A stretch of 64,000 nt of DNA from Roseivirga thermotolerans (GTDB lineage Bacteria; Bacteroidota; Bacteroidia; Cytophagales; Cyclobacteriaceae). A model generated the notes under the pieces. The model saw nothing but the letters and a program-made list of their open reading frames with translations. It searched no databases and was not told where the DNA came from. The translations under genes and the position numbers were made by a program. Positions 1-8,500 of the stretch are shown piece after piece (the first letter of the stretch is position 1; every line of letters starts with the position of its first letter). The stretch lies in NCBI RefSeq assembly GCF_014653175.1, contig NZ_BNAG01000003.1, positions 372,001 to 436,000 of the forward strand. Reading direction: 5' to 3'.

Positions 1-47
1 CGTCCGATTCTTCCAAAACCATTAATGGCTACTCTAATTTTAGACAT
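1..47 (-). CDS. gap: Glyceraldehyde-3-phosphate dehydrogenase, N-terminus (cut by window edge)
   Basis: Only the first 15 codons are inside the window. Read on the minus strand from the ATG at 47-45 they give MSKIRVAINGFGRIG, followed by the first two bases of an Arg codon. This is the classical start of the NAD-binding Rossmann domain of GAPDH, with the GxGxxG-type motif GFGRIG. The enzyme oxidises glyceraldehyde 3-phosphate to 1,3-bisphosphoglycerate in glycolysis in the cytoplasm. It is divergent from tRNA-Glu, and a perfect -7 type box lies 63 bp upstream on its strand. The remainder of the gene lies outside the window, so its integrity cannot be judged. Confidence 0.9.
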   Translation of the reverse strand, partial: MSKIRVAINGFGRIG

Positions 48-109
48 GTCCTTTTACGGTTTTATTTGTGATTGATGTGGCGCAAAACTAAGAAAGCCCT
101 ATGCCATTT

Positions 110-117
110 CAAATATA
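110..117 (-). promoter_or_regulatory. Candidate -7 box for gap
   Basis: The minus strand reads TATATTTG, an exact match to the Bacteroidota -7 element TAnnTTTG. It sits about 63 bp upstream of the gap start codon, which would give a 5' leader of roughly 55 nt. No TTTG lies at the standard 19-21 nt upstream distance, so the -33 half is missing or degenerate. Confidence 0.4.
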
Positions 118-153
118 AATCAATGTTGTCGTAAAGGGGTTCCATCGGAATCG

Positions 154-169
154 ATTGAAATATTTCAAT
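154..169. promoter_or_regulatory. 16-bp perfect palindrome, possible operator
   Basis: ATTGAAATATTTCAAT is a perfect 16-bp palindrome in the divergent gap/tRNA-Glu intergenic space, ending 9 bp before the -33 TTTG of the tRNA promoter. Its AT-rich composition raises the chance of random occurrence, but its length and position just upstream of a promoter fit a dimeric regulator site. No regulator gene is adjacent. Confidence 0.3.
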
Positions 170-178
170 GAAAATATT

Positions 179-209
179 TTTGGAAATAAAAAACCGAAAT
201 CTATATTTG
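179..209 (+). promoter_or_regulatory. Promoter of tRNA-Glu
   Basis: TTTG at 179-182 and TATATTTG at 202-209 are separated by exactly 19 nt. Both elements match the Bacteroidota housekeeping sigma consensus (TTTG / TAnnTTTG) without mismatch. The tRNA starts about 60 nt further on, so a short leader would be processed off. Confidence 0.8.
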
Positions 210-269
210 CACACCGAAAATCAAGGAGCTCTGAGGCAAATTGGTTTAAGGTTGTGAAAATCCTAACAC

Positions 270-341
270 GGTCCCTTCGTCTAGGGGTTAGGACGCCAGG
301 TTTTCATCCTGGAAACAGGGGTTCGATTCCCCTAGGGACTG
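270..341 (+). tRNA. tRNA-Glu (anticodon TTC)
   Basis: A 72-nt cloverleaf can be folded by eye. The acceptor arm GGTCCCT pairs with AGGGACT (a G-U pair at position 1). The D arm begins GTCT. The anticodon stem CCAGG/CCTGG encloses the loop TTTTCAT, giving anticodon TTC, which reads GAA/GAG. The T arm is AGGGG-TTCGATT-CCCCT. The discriminator is G and CCA is not encoded. Its own promoter lies upstream and an intrinsic terminator follows within 4 nt, so this is a single-gene transcription unit. Confidence 0.97.
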
Positions 342-344
342 CTG

Positions 345-373
345 AAAAGCCCGACATTTGTCGGGCTTTTTTT
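345..373 (+). terminator. Intrinsic terminator of tRNA-Glu
   Basis: AAAAGCCCGACA (345-356) pairs perfectly with TGTCGGGCTTTT (359-370), and the run of T continues to 373. The perfect 12-bp stem with U-tail directly after the tRNA is a classical rho-independent terminator. Confidence 0.93.
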
Positions 374-436
374 GTTATGCTCGTTTCAAAGATTAGGAAA
401 TCAGAAGGCTGTGTCCGTTCCTAATGAAAGGTGTTC

Positions 437-471
437 ATGAGTCGCCAAAGAAGCTTGGAGTGTCGACTCAT
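437..471. other. Two-tier hairpin between tRNA-Glu and the lipoprotein gene
   Basis: ATGAGTCG (437-444) is complementary to CGACTCAT (464-471). Inside it CCAA (445-448) can pair with TTGG (455-458). There is no strong T-run on either side. It may mark the 3' end of the minus-strand lipoprotein transcript, whose stop lies at 552, but this is only a possibility. Confidence 0.35.
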
Positions 472-551
472 TTCTACTCTTTCTATCAAAAAATGCCTAT
501 AAAAGGATAGTGTAAGGAGGAATCCTGATTGGGCTGGTTGGTTTAGAGAAC

Positions 552-1172
552 TTACTGATCGGACTCTATTCTTCCCAATAGCTCAAATTTGAGTACAATT
601 TCAAACCGCTCTCCGGAAGTCACCAGGTGAATGTTTTTACCTACGCCATCGAGCTTAATGTTAATTCTTCCTCTGGCCATGGTAGTGGTTATGAGAGCCA
701 AGCCGTTGGCATTGGTGTTGCCAGGGTTTTCAGGATCAAAAATGGGGATCTCTGCAAATACTTCGTTGTTGTCGTTGTCCAGGGTAATGGTGTTCTCAAC
801 ATCTACAATGGTAAAGTCGGTCAGACGTTCTGTGTAACCACCATCGGCAATAGCACTTAGGCTGGCTTCAAAGAGGCCAATGGAGTTGCCGCTTTCTATG
901 CCTCTAATGTCGTAGTAGAGACCAACCAGTTGAGGGGCAATAATGGCCTTGCCGGCCGGAGCGTCAAAATCGTTGGTAGAAACAGCTATAAACTCATTGA
1001 GGCTAAGCAGATCTGTTCGGGCAATGTCTTCGTTGGGAGGTAAATCAGACCAATCAATTTCAATGGTATGGGTTAACTCACCACTTACAAACTCGTAGTT
1101 CGGACCGTCTTCATCGGGAAAACATCCGGTAAACATTAGAACCACTACAATGAGTAAAGACAGCTTCTTCAT
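552..1172 (-). CDS. Predicted lipoprotein of unknown function
   Basis: A 206-residue protein. I chose the ATG at 1172, not the upstream in-frame ATG at 1241, because it gives a textbook type II signal: MKKLSLLIVVVLMFTGC, with the lipobox F-T-G-C at about residue 17, followed by an acidic FPDEDGP linker. The mature part is rich in beta-prone sequence and Asp/Asn, with no motif I recognise, so no function is assigned. It is probably anchored in the outer membrane facing the periplasm or surface. It stands alone, convergent with tRNA-Glu and separated from the next gene by about 850 bp. A TAnnTTTG box lies 19 bp upstream of this start, which supports the shorter gene model. Confidence 0.75.
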   Translation of the reverse strand: MKKLSLLIVVVLMFTGCFPDEDGPNYEFVSGELTHTIEIDWSDLPPNEDIARTDLLSLNEFIAVSTNDFDAPAGKAIIAPQLVGLYYDIRGIESGNSIGLFEASLSAIADGGYTERLTDFTIVDVENTITLDNDNNEVFAEIPIFDPENPGNTNANGLALITTTMARGRINIKLDGVGKNIHLVTSGERFEIVLKFELLGRIESDQ

Positions 1173-1190
1173 ATAATTATTAATCTCTTG

Positions 1191-1198
1191 CAAACTTA
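1191..1198 (-). promoter_or_regulatory. Candidate -7 box for the lipoprotein gene
   Basis: The minus strand reads TAAGTTTG, an exact TAnnTTTG match, 19 bp upstream of the ATG at 1172. There is no convincing TTTG at the -33 position. It also argues that the longer reading frame starting at 1241 is not used. Confidence 0.35.
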
Positions 1199-1989
1199 AA
1201 ACTTTTGGGGTTGTATATATTAGCTTTCCTGATTTTAACACATCTCTTTTCGAACAACCTTACCCGGCAACTTTCTCACCAATGGGCTTTGTTCCGGTAT
1301 TTACGCATATGAGCGTCAATGACCTAACGTTCGAACTTGAGCCACAGGAAAATGCAACCACATTATTTTGTAAAACTTTGTGCATGAAGTCTACTGAATG
1401 ACACCCTTACTTTTTAGCGGGTTGTAAACCAGCAAAATATGGGCATGTGCATTGATGTAAGAAATGCTCCAATAATCAAAAAAATGCATGTGAACGTTTC
1501 TTTCTTGGGCATATTCGTGTTTTGTTTCTCGCAAGTCGTGGCAGAAAGGCAAAGGCTTAACCCATGCAGTTCGGTTAATTCAAAGCCAATTCCAACCATT
1601 ATCCTGTTCAGGCAGTCGAGAAACATGTGCATAGAAACTGCTTTGAAGCCTTGGTCGCGCAAGGTTTCAGGGTGAAACGCGATTTTTTGGTAAGGAAGAT
1701 TAGGAGTATTTACCTCATAACAATGTGGGCGTATTTGGGCTTGGATTGAACCATAGTCCCTTAGCTTATTGTTGAAAAGCGTGTTCCGTTTTCAGGTTCT
1801 GGTATTTGCCGGAAATGCACTTCTCTTTCCATTAATTTATTCAAAGCATAACACTAAGGAAGCACGTAATATGGGCATAATGCCATCTTTGCGGGCAATT
1901 GGGCTTTGGCCCAGGCATGTGCCAAACTATTCTCGGAATATCTGTTAGGGCAGACGGTCCTAATGATTTTTCATACAATCATTTTTAAG

Positions 1990-2015
1990 AACCCCGGTAC
2001 GCAATCACCGGGGTT
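1990..2015 (-). terminator. Hairpin at the 3' end of the trehalase gene
   Basis: AACCCCGGT (1990-1998) pairs perfectly with ACCGGGGTT (2007-2015) around an 8-nt loop. It starts 4 nt after the trehalase stop codon. The T-tract on the minus side is weak (TTCTTAAAAAT), so termination efficiency is uncertain. On the plus strand the stem is followed by TGTTTATT. Confidence 0.7.
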
Positions 2016-2018
2016 TGT

Positions 2019-3542
2019 TTATTCCCTCAAAAGCTTTAGAAGCACTCCATTTGTCCAGCCAAAACCATCTTGTACCGGATACTCGCCTCCACCGCTAAGC
2101 AGGCTTGTGTCAACCACGTTGTACTTTTCCATAAGCTTGCCCGTATTTTTAAAAACCTTAATATTCAGGGCTGTCCAGCGATTTTTAATGGTTGTGGCCA
2201 AATGGTCGTGGCCGTAATTTCTAAGTCCCCAAATGGCCATCCACTGCAATGGAGCCCAGCCGTTGGGGGCATCCCATTGCTCGCCAGACTCAAAGTTTGT
2301 GGTAAGCAGCCCACCATCTTTCAGTAGTTCTTGTGCCAGGGTATTGGCTACACTTTCGGCCTGTTGGGCAGAAGCGAGCTGAAAAGCCAGTGGATAGACA
2401 GCCGCGGCTGTCAGGCTTGTGGTTTGAGCCTCATGGTGGTGGTTAAAATCAAAGAAGTAGCCTTCAGAAGCATTCCAACAATATTGCTGAATGGCCTTAG
2501 CCCTGCTTTCTGCTCTTTGGGCATAGTTGGTGCCCAACTTGCCTTCTCCTTGCAGTACATAGGCTTTGCTAATCATCTTTTCCAGATGGTAGAGCAGGCA
2601 ATTTAGGTCTACAGGTATCAGGTTGGTGGTATAAATGGTGGTGAGATCGTCAGGTACTTCGCACCATCGCGAACTAAAGTCCCAGCCGCTTTCACAGGCC
2701 GCCCGTATATTCAAAAGCGTTTGCTTACCCGCTTTCCCTTTTCGCTCAATTAATTCCACATCGTCTTGATACATTTCTGCTCTCGGACTGAAAATATTAT
2801 CATAGTGCCGATTCAGTACTTCTCCATTCGGCATGAGAACTACTCGTTTGTAATTGGCTTGCGTTTTGGACAGTTCTTGTTCACCCTCCATCCAAAATTT
2901 ATGTTCTTTTACCATGGCAGGTAAAAAATCTATAAGATACTTTTCTCCCTTTTCTTGTGCCAGCAGGCTTACCATAAGTGAAAAGAAGGGAGGTTGGGAG
3001 CGGCCTAGGTAGTATGTTCGGTTGCCATTGGGTATGAAGCCGAAATTTTCAATCATGTATGCAAAGTTTTTCACCATATGCTCCACCATGTCGGTTCGGC
3101 CACTTTCTACTAAACCCAGCATGGTAAAATAGCTATCCCAGTAATAGATTTCATTAAAGCGCCCGCCCGGAACTACGTAAGGATAGGGCAGAGGAATAAG
3201 CGTGGAAAAGTATTCCTCATTGTCGGGCTCACGGGCAAGAACAGACCATAAGCGTTCTATGTGATCTTCTACAGGCAGGGAGCTATCGCTTTGGTATTCT
3301 TTCCCTTGGCTTTGAGCACTCACAAAATAATTATTGAAGAAGGTTTTTAGGTCAAAATTGGGGTGGTTCTTTTCTTGCCTGTAGATGGCAAGTATATTGG
3401 CCGGATCTTCAATAGCATAGGCATCGGAAATCTCCTTGCCATCTGCCCACTGCCCGGAAGCATGCAAGTCAGTGAACAATTCTTTTAGGTCTTCCTCCAA
3501 AAAAATCAGTCGATTGGCCATAATCTTGTGGTTTTGAGCCAT
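2019..3542 (-). CDS. treF: Cytoplasmic trehalase, GH37
   Basis: A 507-residue alpha,alpha-trehalase that hydrolyses trehalose to two glucose molecules. Both family signatures are present: PGGRFNEIYYWDSYF at residues 125-139 and QWDAPNGW at 422-429. Other conserved blocks are RSQPPFF near 181, ESGWDFSSRW at 284-293 (D288 is the expected general acid), EKYN at 472-475 (E472 the expected base) and the glycine-rich GGGEYPVQDGFGWTNG near the C-terminus. There is no signal peptide, which points to the cytoplasmic TreF type, not the periplasmic TreA type. An alternative start is the Met at residue 8. It is monocistronic, followed by a hairpin, and divergent from the sigma-factor gene. Likely roles are recycling of trehalose as osmolyte or carbon source. 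Confidence 0.93.
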   Translation of the reverse strand: MAQNHKIMANRLIFLEEDLKELFTDLHASGQWADGKEISDAYAIEDPANILAIYRQEKNHPNFDLKTFFNNYFVSAQSQGKEYQSDSSLPVEDHIERLWSVLAREPDNEEYFSTLIPLPYPYVVPGGRFNEIYYWDSYFTMLGLVESGRTDMVEHMVKNFAYMIENFGFIPNGNRTYYLGRSQPPFFSLMVSLLAQEKGEKYLIDFLPAMVKEHKFWMEGEQELSKTQANYKRVVLMPNGEVLNRHYDNIFSPRAEMYQDDVELIERKGKAGKQTLLNIRAACESGWDFSSRWCEVPDDLTTIYTTNLIPVDLNCLLYHLEKMISKAYVLQGEGKLGTNYAQRAESRAKAIQQYCWNASEGYFFDFNHHHEAQTTSLTAAAVYPLAFQLASAQQAESVANTLAQELLKDGGLLTTNFESGEQWDAPNGWAPLQWMAIWGLRNYGHDHLATTIKNRWTALNIKVFKNTGKLMEKYNVVDTSLLSGGGEYPVQDGFGWTNGVLLKLLRE

Positions 3543-3713
3543 TCAAGTTACAAGGTTAACTTGTTCTTTTCCAAAGCGAGCCCTTGCGCATTTTACGATT
3601 TCTAAGCACGGAATGAGCTCTTTGCCAATGCATTGCAGCCTACACTTAAAAAAAAAATCTCAGGTTTGTAAGAATCGCCAGGTTAGAGGGTACTAATAGG
3701 TTGACAGGTTGAA

Positions 3714-4223
3714 ATGACAGAAGTACAGCAGAAACAGATTTTTGAATCTTGGTTGGAAACCCACAAGGGTATCTTATTTAAGGTGGTGCGGTCGTACTGC
3801 GAGCAGGAAGAGGACCGCGAAGATTTGTTTCAGGAGATTGCTGTCAATGTCTGGAAATCGGTTAGCAATTTCAGGAACGACTGCGCGGTCTCTACCTGGG
3901 TTTATAGAATAGCACTTAATCAGGCTTTAAAATGGAAGCTGAAGAAAAGCAGGGATCAAAATAAAGCAGATAATGGTGAGGTGGTTCGAATTCTACAGCC
4001 TGCAGAAGAAAAGCCAGACCAAAGACTAGAATGGCTATATGGGCAAATTCAACAGTTGGATGAGATAGATCGCTCCCTTTGTTTGCTTTTGCTCGATGGA
4101 TTCAGCTATAAAGAAATAGCTTCGATTGTTGGTATTTCTGAAAACTACGTGGGAGTGAAGATTAATCGAATAAAAAAGCACCTCACCGAACAGTCTAAAA
4201 AAATGTTGAACAATGGAATTTGA
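3714..4223 (+). CDS. ECF-type RNA polymerase sigma factor
   Basis: A 169-residue sigma-70 family protein of the extracytoplasmic-function type. Region 2 spans about residues 15-75, with the typical DLFQEI at 37-42 and the RNSV-type stretch SNFRNDCAVSTWVYRIALN for core binding and -10 recognition. Region 4 spans about 107-157, with the helix-turn-helix GFSYKEIASIVGISENYVGVKI. The linker lacks region 3, as expected for ECF factors. The gene overlaps the next one by 11 nt, so a sigma/anti-sigma pair made in fixed ratio is likely. The stimulus and regulon cannot be read from the sequence; the AT-rich upstream DNA shows no clear autoregulated repeat. Confidence 0.93.
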   Translation: MTEVQQKQIFESWLETHKGILFKVVRSYCEQEEDREDLFQEIAVNVWKSVSNFRNDCAVSTWVYRIALNQALKWKLKKSRDQNKADNGEVVRILQPAEEKPDQRLEWLYGQIQQLDEIDRSLCLLLLDGFSYKEIASIVGISENYVGVKINRIKKHLTEQSKKMLNNGI

Positions 4224-4803
4224 TGAAATGAAAAAAATATGGGATGAACAGAGTCAAAAGGCGTTGTATGCCTTAGACGAGGAAGCGCTTCACAATAGGG
4301 TGATACAGCGTAAAAATAAAGCTGCTGCAGTGGCCGGGAGAAGTGAACAACTAATGATGGGGTCGCTGGTGTTTTGCACGCTGGTTATTTTGGGTGCCAG
4401 TCTCATCAAGTCGGATTTTCAGCTATTCCCTAGTCTGTTGGCCGTAATTACAATGGTATTGGCCGGAGTAATATACCTTAGAAGACAGCAACGACTGAAC
4501 CATCAAAACACTTTCGATAAAAGCATATTGGGCGATATGAACGCGGCCATTGCCCATGCTGATTTTCAGGTCAGGCTATCGGCTATGGGTAAGTGGATTT
4601 ATTTGGTGGTGGCTTTGCTGAGTATTGCCTCTGTTGTCGATGAGTGGGCAGAGTGGTACAAGGGAGCCTTATTGCTTCTGTTTTTTGTGGCCGGGTACTT
4701 TGGTGCCCGTTGGGAGCATAAAACCTTTTACGTGTCGCAGAAGCAAAAGCTTGAGCACATGCGCGAAAAACTCATCAGTTTGAAAGATGGAGCATCAGTC
4801 TAA
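4213..4803 (+). CDS. Membrane protein, probable anti-sigma factor partner
   Basis: A 196-residue protein whose start overlaps the sigma-factor gene by 11 nt. An N-terminal charged cytoplasmic segment of about 45 residues (MEFDEMKKIWDEQSQKALY) is followed by two hydrophobic helices (about 47-65 and 72-90), a polar stretch, and two more helices (about 128-143 and 149-165) with a basic C-terminal tail. The family is not one I can name. The sigma-binding role is inferred from gene order and topology: a short soluble N-terminus facing the cytoplasm, next to an ECF sigma gene. It lacks the HxxxCxxC motif of zinc-binding anti-sigma domains, so it would be a different class. Confidence 0.8.
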   Translation: MEFDEMKKIWDEQSQKALYALDEEALHNRVIQRKNKAAAVAGRSEQLMMGSLVFCTLVILGASLIKSDFQLFPSLLAVITMVLAGVIYLRRQQRLNHQNTFDKSILGDMNAAIAHADFQVRLSAMGKWIYLVVALLSIASVVDEWAEWYKGALLLLFFVAGYFGARWEHKTFYVSQKQKLEHMREKLISLKDGASV

Positions 4804-4808
4804 TGATC

Positions 4809-5330
4809 TTAAATCAGCAGCCGTTTCATTAGTAAATCGCGCTGCAGGTCGCCTCCCAATTTAAAAGGGTGGCTGCCAAATACCTCAAAGCCATGGCGTT
4901 TGTAGAAGGCTATGGCTTTATTGTTTTCTTCCCAAACACCCAGCCAAATGGCCATCAGCCCTTTATTTTTGGCTTCTTGCATTGCAAAATTCAATAGTAA
5001 AGTGCCAAGGCCCTTGCCCTGAACATGTCTTTTTAGGTATATGCGCTCAACTTCCATGGCATTGTCCAAAACCTGGTCTGACTGAGCTTTTTTCGTATTG
5101 AGCTTAAGATAGCCCACCGGCTCATCTGTATTTTTTAAAAAGTAAAAGTAACTGTCCGGGGTTTCCAGTTCGTTGCGCAATTGGTTGGCATCGAATGCCT
5201 TTTGCAAATAACCGTCAAAATCGGCCTGATGGTTCTTATCGCCAAATGCATCGGTAAAAGTCTCTATAGAAATAGATCTGAGCTCCTCTAGCTGCTCGAT
5301 AGAAATCTTATCGATTCGATAGTTTTCCAT
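4809..5330 (-). CDS. GNAT-family N-acetyltransferase
   Basis: A 173-residue single-domain acetyltransferase. The acetyl-CoA pyrophosphate-binding motif A is VQGKGLGTLLL (residues 103-113), preceded by the beta-strand MEVERIYLKR, and motif B is NNKAIAFYKRHGFEVFG (about 136-152). This matches the RimI/SpeG-like group that acetylates small amines or peptide N-termini; the substrate cannot be predicted. It is convergent with the sigma/anti-sigma operon, separated by only 5 nt from its end. No signal peptide is present, so it is cytoplasmic. Confidence 0.92.
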   Translation of the reverse strand: MENYRIDKISIEQLEELRSISIETFTDAFGDKNHQADFDGYLQKAFDANQLRNELETPDSYFYFLKNTDEPVGYLKLNTKKAQSDQVLDNAMEVERIYLKRHVQGKGLGTLLLNFAMQEAKNKGLMAIWLGVWEENNKAIAFYKRHGFEVFGSHPFKLGGDLQRDLLMKRLLI

Positions 5331-5503
5331 AGACTTTGGGAATTTTAAAAATTACTTAACCGTCTAATATACAATTATAAGCTCTTGTGGAGGCTTACTT
5401 TTCGGGTCGCAAAAATATATTTTTTGAAAACGTGATCAATTCGGATTTGGCATTTGTGCCTAACCTGCTAATCATTTAAATTCCACCCATTCAAGTTTTG
5501 AGC

Positions 5504-8500
5504 ATGGAAACAAACATTCGCAAATTCAATAAAATACTGGTGGCCAATCGTGGCGAAATTGCTATACGCGTACTGAGAGCAGCTTCTGAAATGAAGATTC
5601 GTACGGTGGCCATTTACACATACGAAGACCGTTATTCCCTCCATCGATACAAGGCCGATGAGGCTTATCAGATTGGAGACGATGATGATCCGCTCAAACC
5701 TTATTTGAATATTGATGAGATCATTGCTCTGGCCAAAAGGGAAGGGGTAGATGCTATACATCCCGGTTATGGGTTTCTTTCAGAAAACGTACACTTTGTA
5801 AGAGCTTGTAAAGCAGCCGGAATCACATTTGTTGGCCCCGAGCCGGAAGTAATGCAACGCTTGGGCGACAAGGTGCAGGCTAAAATTGTGGCCCGCAATG
5901 CCCAGGTGCCGCTTATTGAAGACAGTCAGGAGCCGCTCACAAGCAGTGCCATTGCTCTTAAAGAAGCAAAGCGAATTGGCTTTCCTGTAATGGTAAAGGC
6001 CGCAGCCGGTGGGGGAGGCCGCGGTATGCGGGTGGTACGCTCGGAAGATGAATTGGAGCGCGCTTTCAATGAGGCTCGTGGAGAGGCTGGAAAAGCCTTT
6101 GGAGACGATACTATCTTCATTGAAAAATTTATTGATAGCCCCAAGCACATTGAGGTGCAAATCATGGGCGATAATTACGGTAACCTTGTACACCTGTATG
6201 AGCGCGATTGCTCAGTGCAGCGCAGGTACCAAAAGGTTGTAGAAGTGGCTCCTTCCATAGGGCTAAAAGATGAAACTCGTGAAAAACTCTATGAGTATGC
6301 GCTGAGAATTACCCGCGAAGTGAATTACAATAATGTGGGTACAGTAGAGTTTCTGGTCGATGCCGATGAGCAGATTTACTTTATTGAAGTAAACCCAAGA
6401 GTACAGGTTGAACATACGGTGACTGAAGAAATTACAGGCATTGATATTGTTCGCTCTCAAATAGAAATAGCCCAGGGTTATCCGCTCGACCACCCTCGGA
6501 TTTTCATCAAAAGCCAGGCCGATGTGCAGAAGAATGGTTTTGCCATTCAGTGCCGAATTACTACAGAAGACCCGGAAAACAATTTTAAGCCCGATTATGG
6601 CACCATTATAGCCTACCGGTCTCCGGGAGGGTTTGGTATTAGGCTAGATGCCGGTAACTGCTATGCCGGAGTAACCATATCGCCCTTTTTCGATTCGATG
6701 TTGGTGAAAATCACTGCTTCAGGACGCACGTTAAAAGGAGCTGCTCAAAGGCTGCAACGCGCACTTTCTGAGTTTAGAATACGAGGCGTAGTAACCAACA
6801 AAGGCTTTTTAGAGAATGTACTTAGTCATGAGACTTTCTTTACCGGAAAGGCCACAGTAAAGTTTATAGAAAATCATCCGGAGTTACTCCAGATGCCACG
6901 GTACATGAACCGGGCCACAAAGTTACTCAACTACCTGGGAGAGGTGGCCGTAAATGGCAATCCGAGCGTAAAGAAAATAGACCCTTCAGTAAAGTTGAGG
7001 GTACCGAAGGTTCCTGAGTTCGACCGTTTGGGAGCGTATCCTTCCGGCACCAGGCAAATTTTGGAAGAAAAGGGAGCCGAAGGATTGGCCAAGTGGATTA
7101 AAGAGCAGCCGCAAATCCTATTTACCGATACTACCTGGCGCGATGCCCATCAGTCGTTGTTGGCTACGCGAATGCGTTCGCTGGACATGCTCAAAGTGGC
7201 CGAAGGTTTTGCCAAAAATCAACCCAACGTATTTTCTTGGGAAATGTGGGGAGGGGCTACCTTCGATGTGAGTATGCGGTTCCTTTATGAAAACCCATGG
7301 GACCGGTTGAAGCGAATGCGTGCGGCAGCACCCAACATACTTATGCAAATGCTTATAAGAGGTTCCAACGGTGTAGGTTACAAAGCTTATCCGGATAACC
7401 TTATTGAGCGATTTATTGAGAAGTCGGCTGAGAATGGCATGGATATTTTCCGAATATTCGATTCTCTCAACTGGGTGGAGGCCATGAAGGTGAGCATTCG
7501 CACGGTTCGTGAGAGAACCAACTCAGTGGCAGAAGCTTGCATTTGCTATACGGGCGATGTGCTCGATAAGGAAAGCAAATACAACTTGCAGTATTATCTG
7601 GACATGGCTCGGGCACTGGAAGACGAAGGAGCCCATATTATAGCCATTAAAGATATGGCAGGTTTGCTAAAGCCCGAAGCAGCTACCGTATTGGTAAGTG
7701 CTCTTAAAGAAACGGTGAATTTACCCATTCACCTGCACACTCACGATACATCGTCCATGCAAGCCACCACATACTTTAAAGCCATAGAAGCTGGAGTAGA
7801 TATTGTGGATGTAGCCATTGCTTCCATGTCAGGCCTCACTTCTCAACCCAATTTTAACTCGCTGGCAGCGGCACTCAAGGGGCATCCCCGAGACCCTAAG
7901 ATTGATGTGCAAAACCTGAATAAGTATGCCAACTACTGGGAAGATGTGCGCGAATATTACTACCCCTTCGAAAGCGGTCTGAAGGCCGGCACAGCTGAGG
8001 TGTACGACCATGAGATACCGGGCGGGCAATACTCCAACCTAAGACCACAGGCTGCTGCTCTGGGCCTGGAGCATAAGTTTGAAGAGGTAAAGCGTAATTA
8101 TGCGGTGGTCAACAAAATGTTTGGAGATTTAGTAAAGGTGACCCCGTCTAGCAAGGTGGTTGGCGACATGGCCATATTTATGACTTCTAACAACTTGACA
8201 CCGGCCGATATACTGGAACGTGGCGAGACCCTCTCTTTTCCGGAGTCAGTCATTAGCTTGTTCAGGGGAGATCTGGGGCAAATGCCTGGAGGTTTTCCGC
8301 AAGAGCTTTCCAGAATTATTCTAAAAGGCGAAAAGCCATATACAGACCGGCCAAACGCACACCTGGAGCCCGTAGACTTTGATAAGGAGTTTAAAGCGTT
8401 TCAGCAAGAGTTCGACATTTACTGCGATGAGCTGGACTTTCTTTCGTACAAGTTATACCCCAAAGTTTTTAAGGATTTCTATCAGCATTGGCAAAACTAT

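Larger units (their letters stand above)
1173..2018. other. 846-bp stretch without a supported gene
   Basis: Apart from the candidate box at 1191-1198 and the hairpin at 1990-2015, I see nothing here that I can name. Two overlapping open frames of about 80 codons on opposite strands (1414-1662 minus, 1439-1675 plus) have no signal peptide, motif or Bacteroidota promoter and look like chance frames. The stretch could be decayed DNA or hold an unrecognised RNA. Confidence 0.5.

Noticed and set aside
1414-1675. Two overlapping frames of about 80 codons on opposite strands
   Set aside because: No motifs, signals or promoter; a pair of mirrored open frames is common by chance.
5498-5503. TTG start for pyruvate carboxylase
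   Set aside because: The ATG two codons downstream is adequate and matches the family start better.
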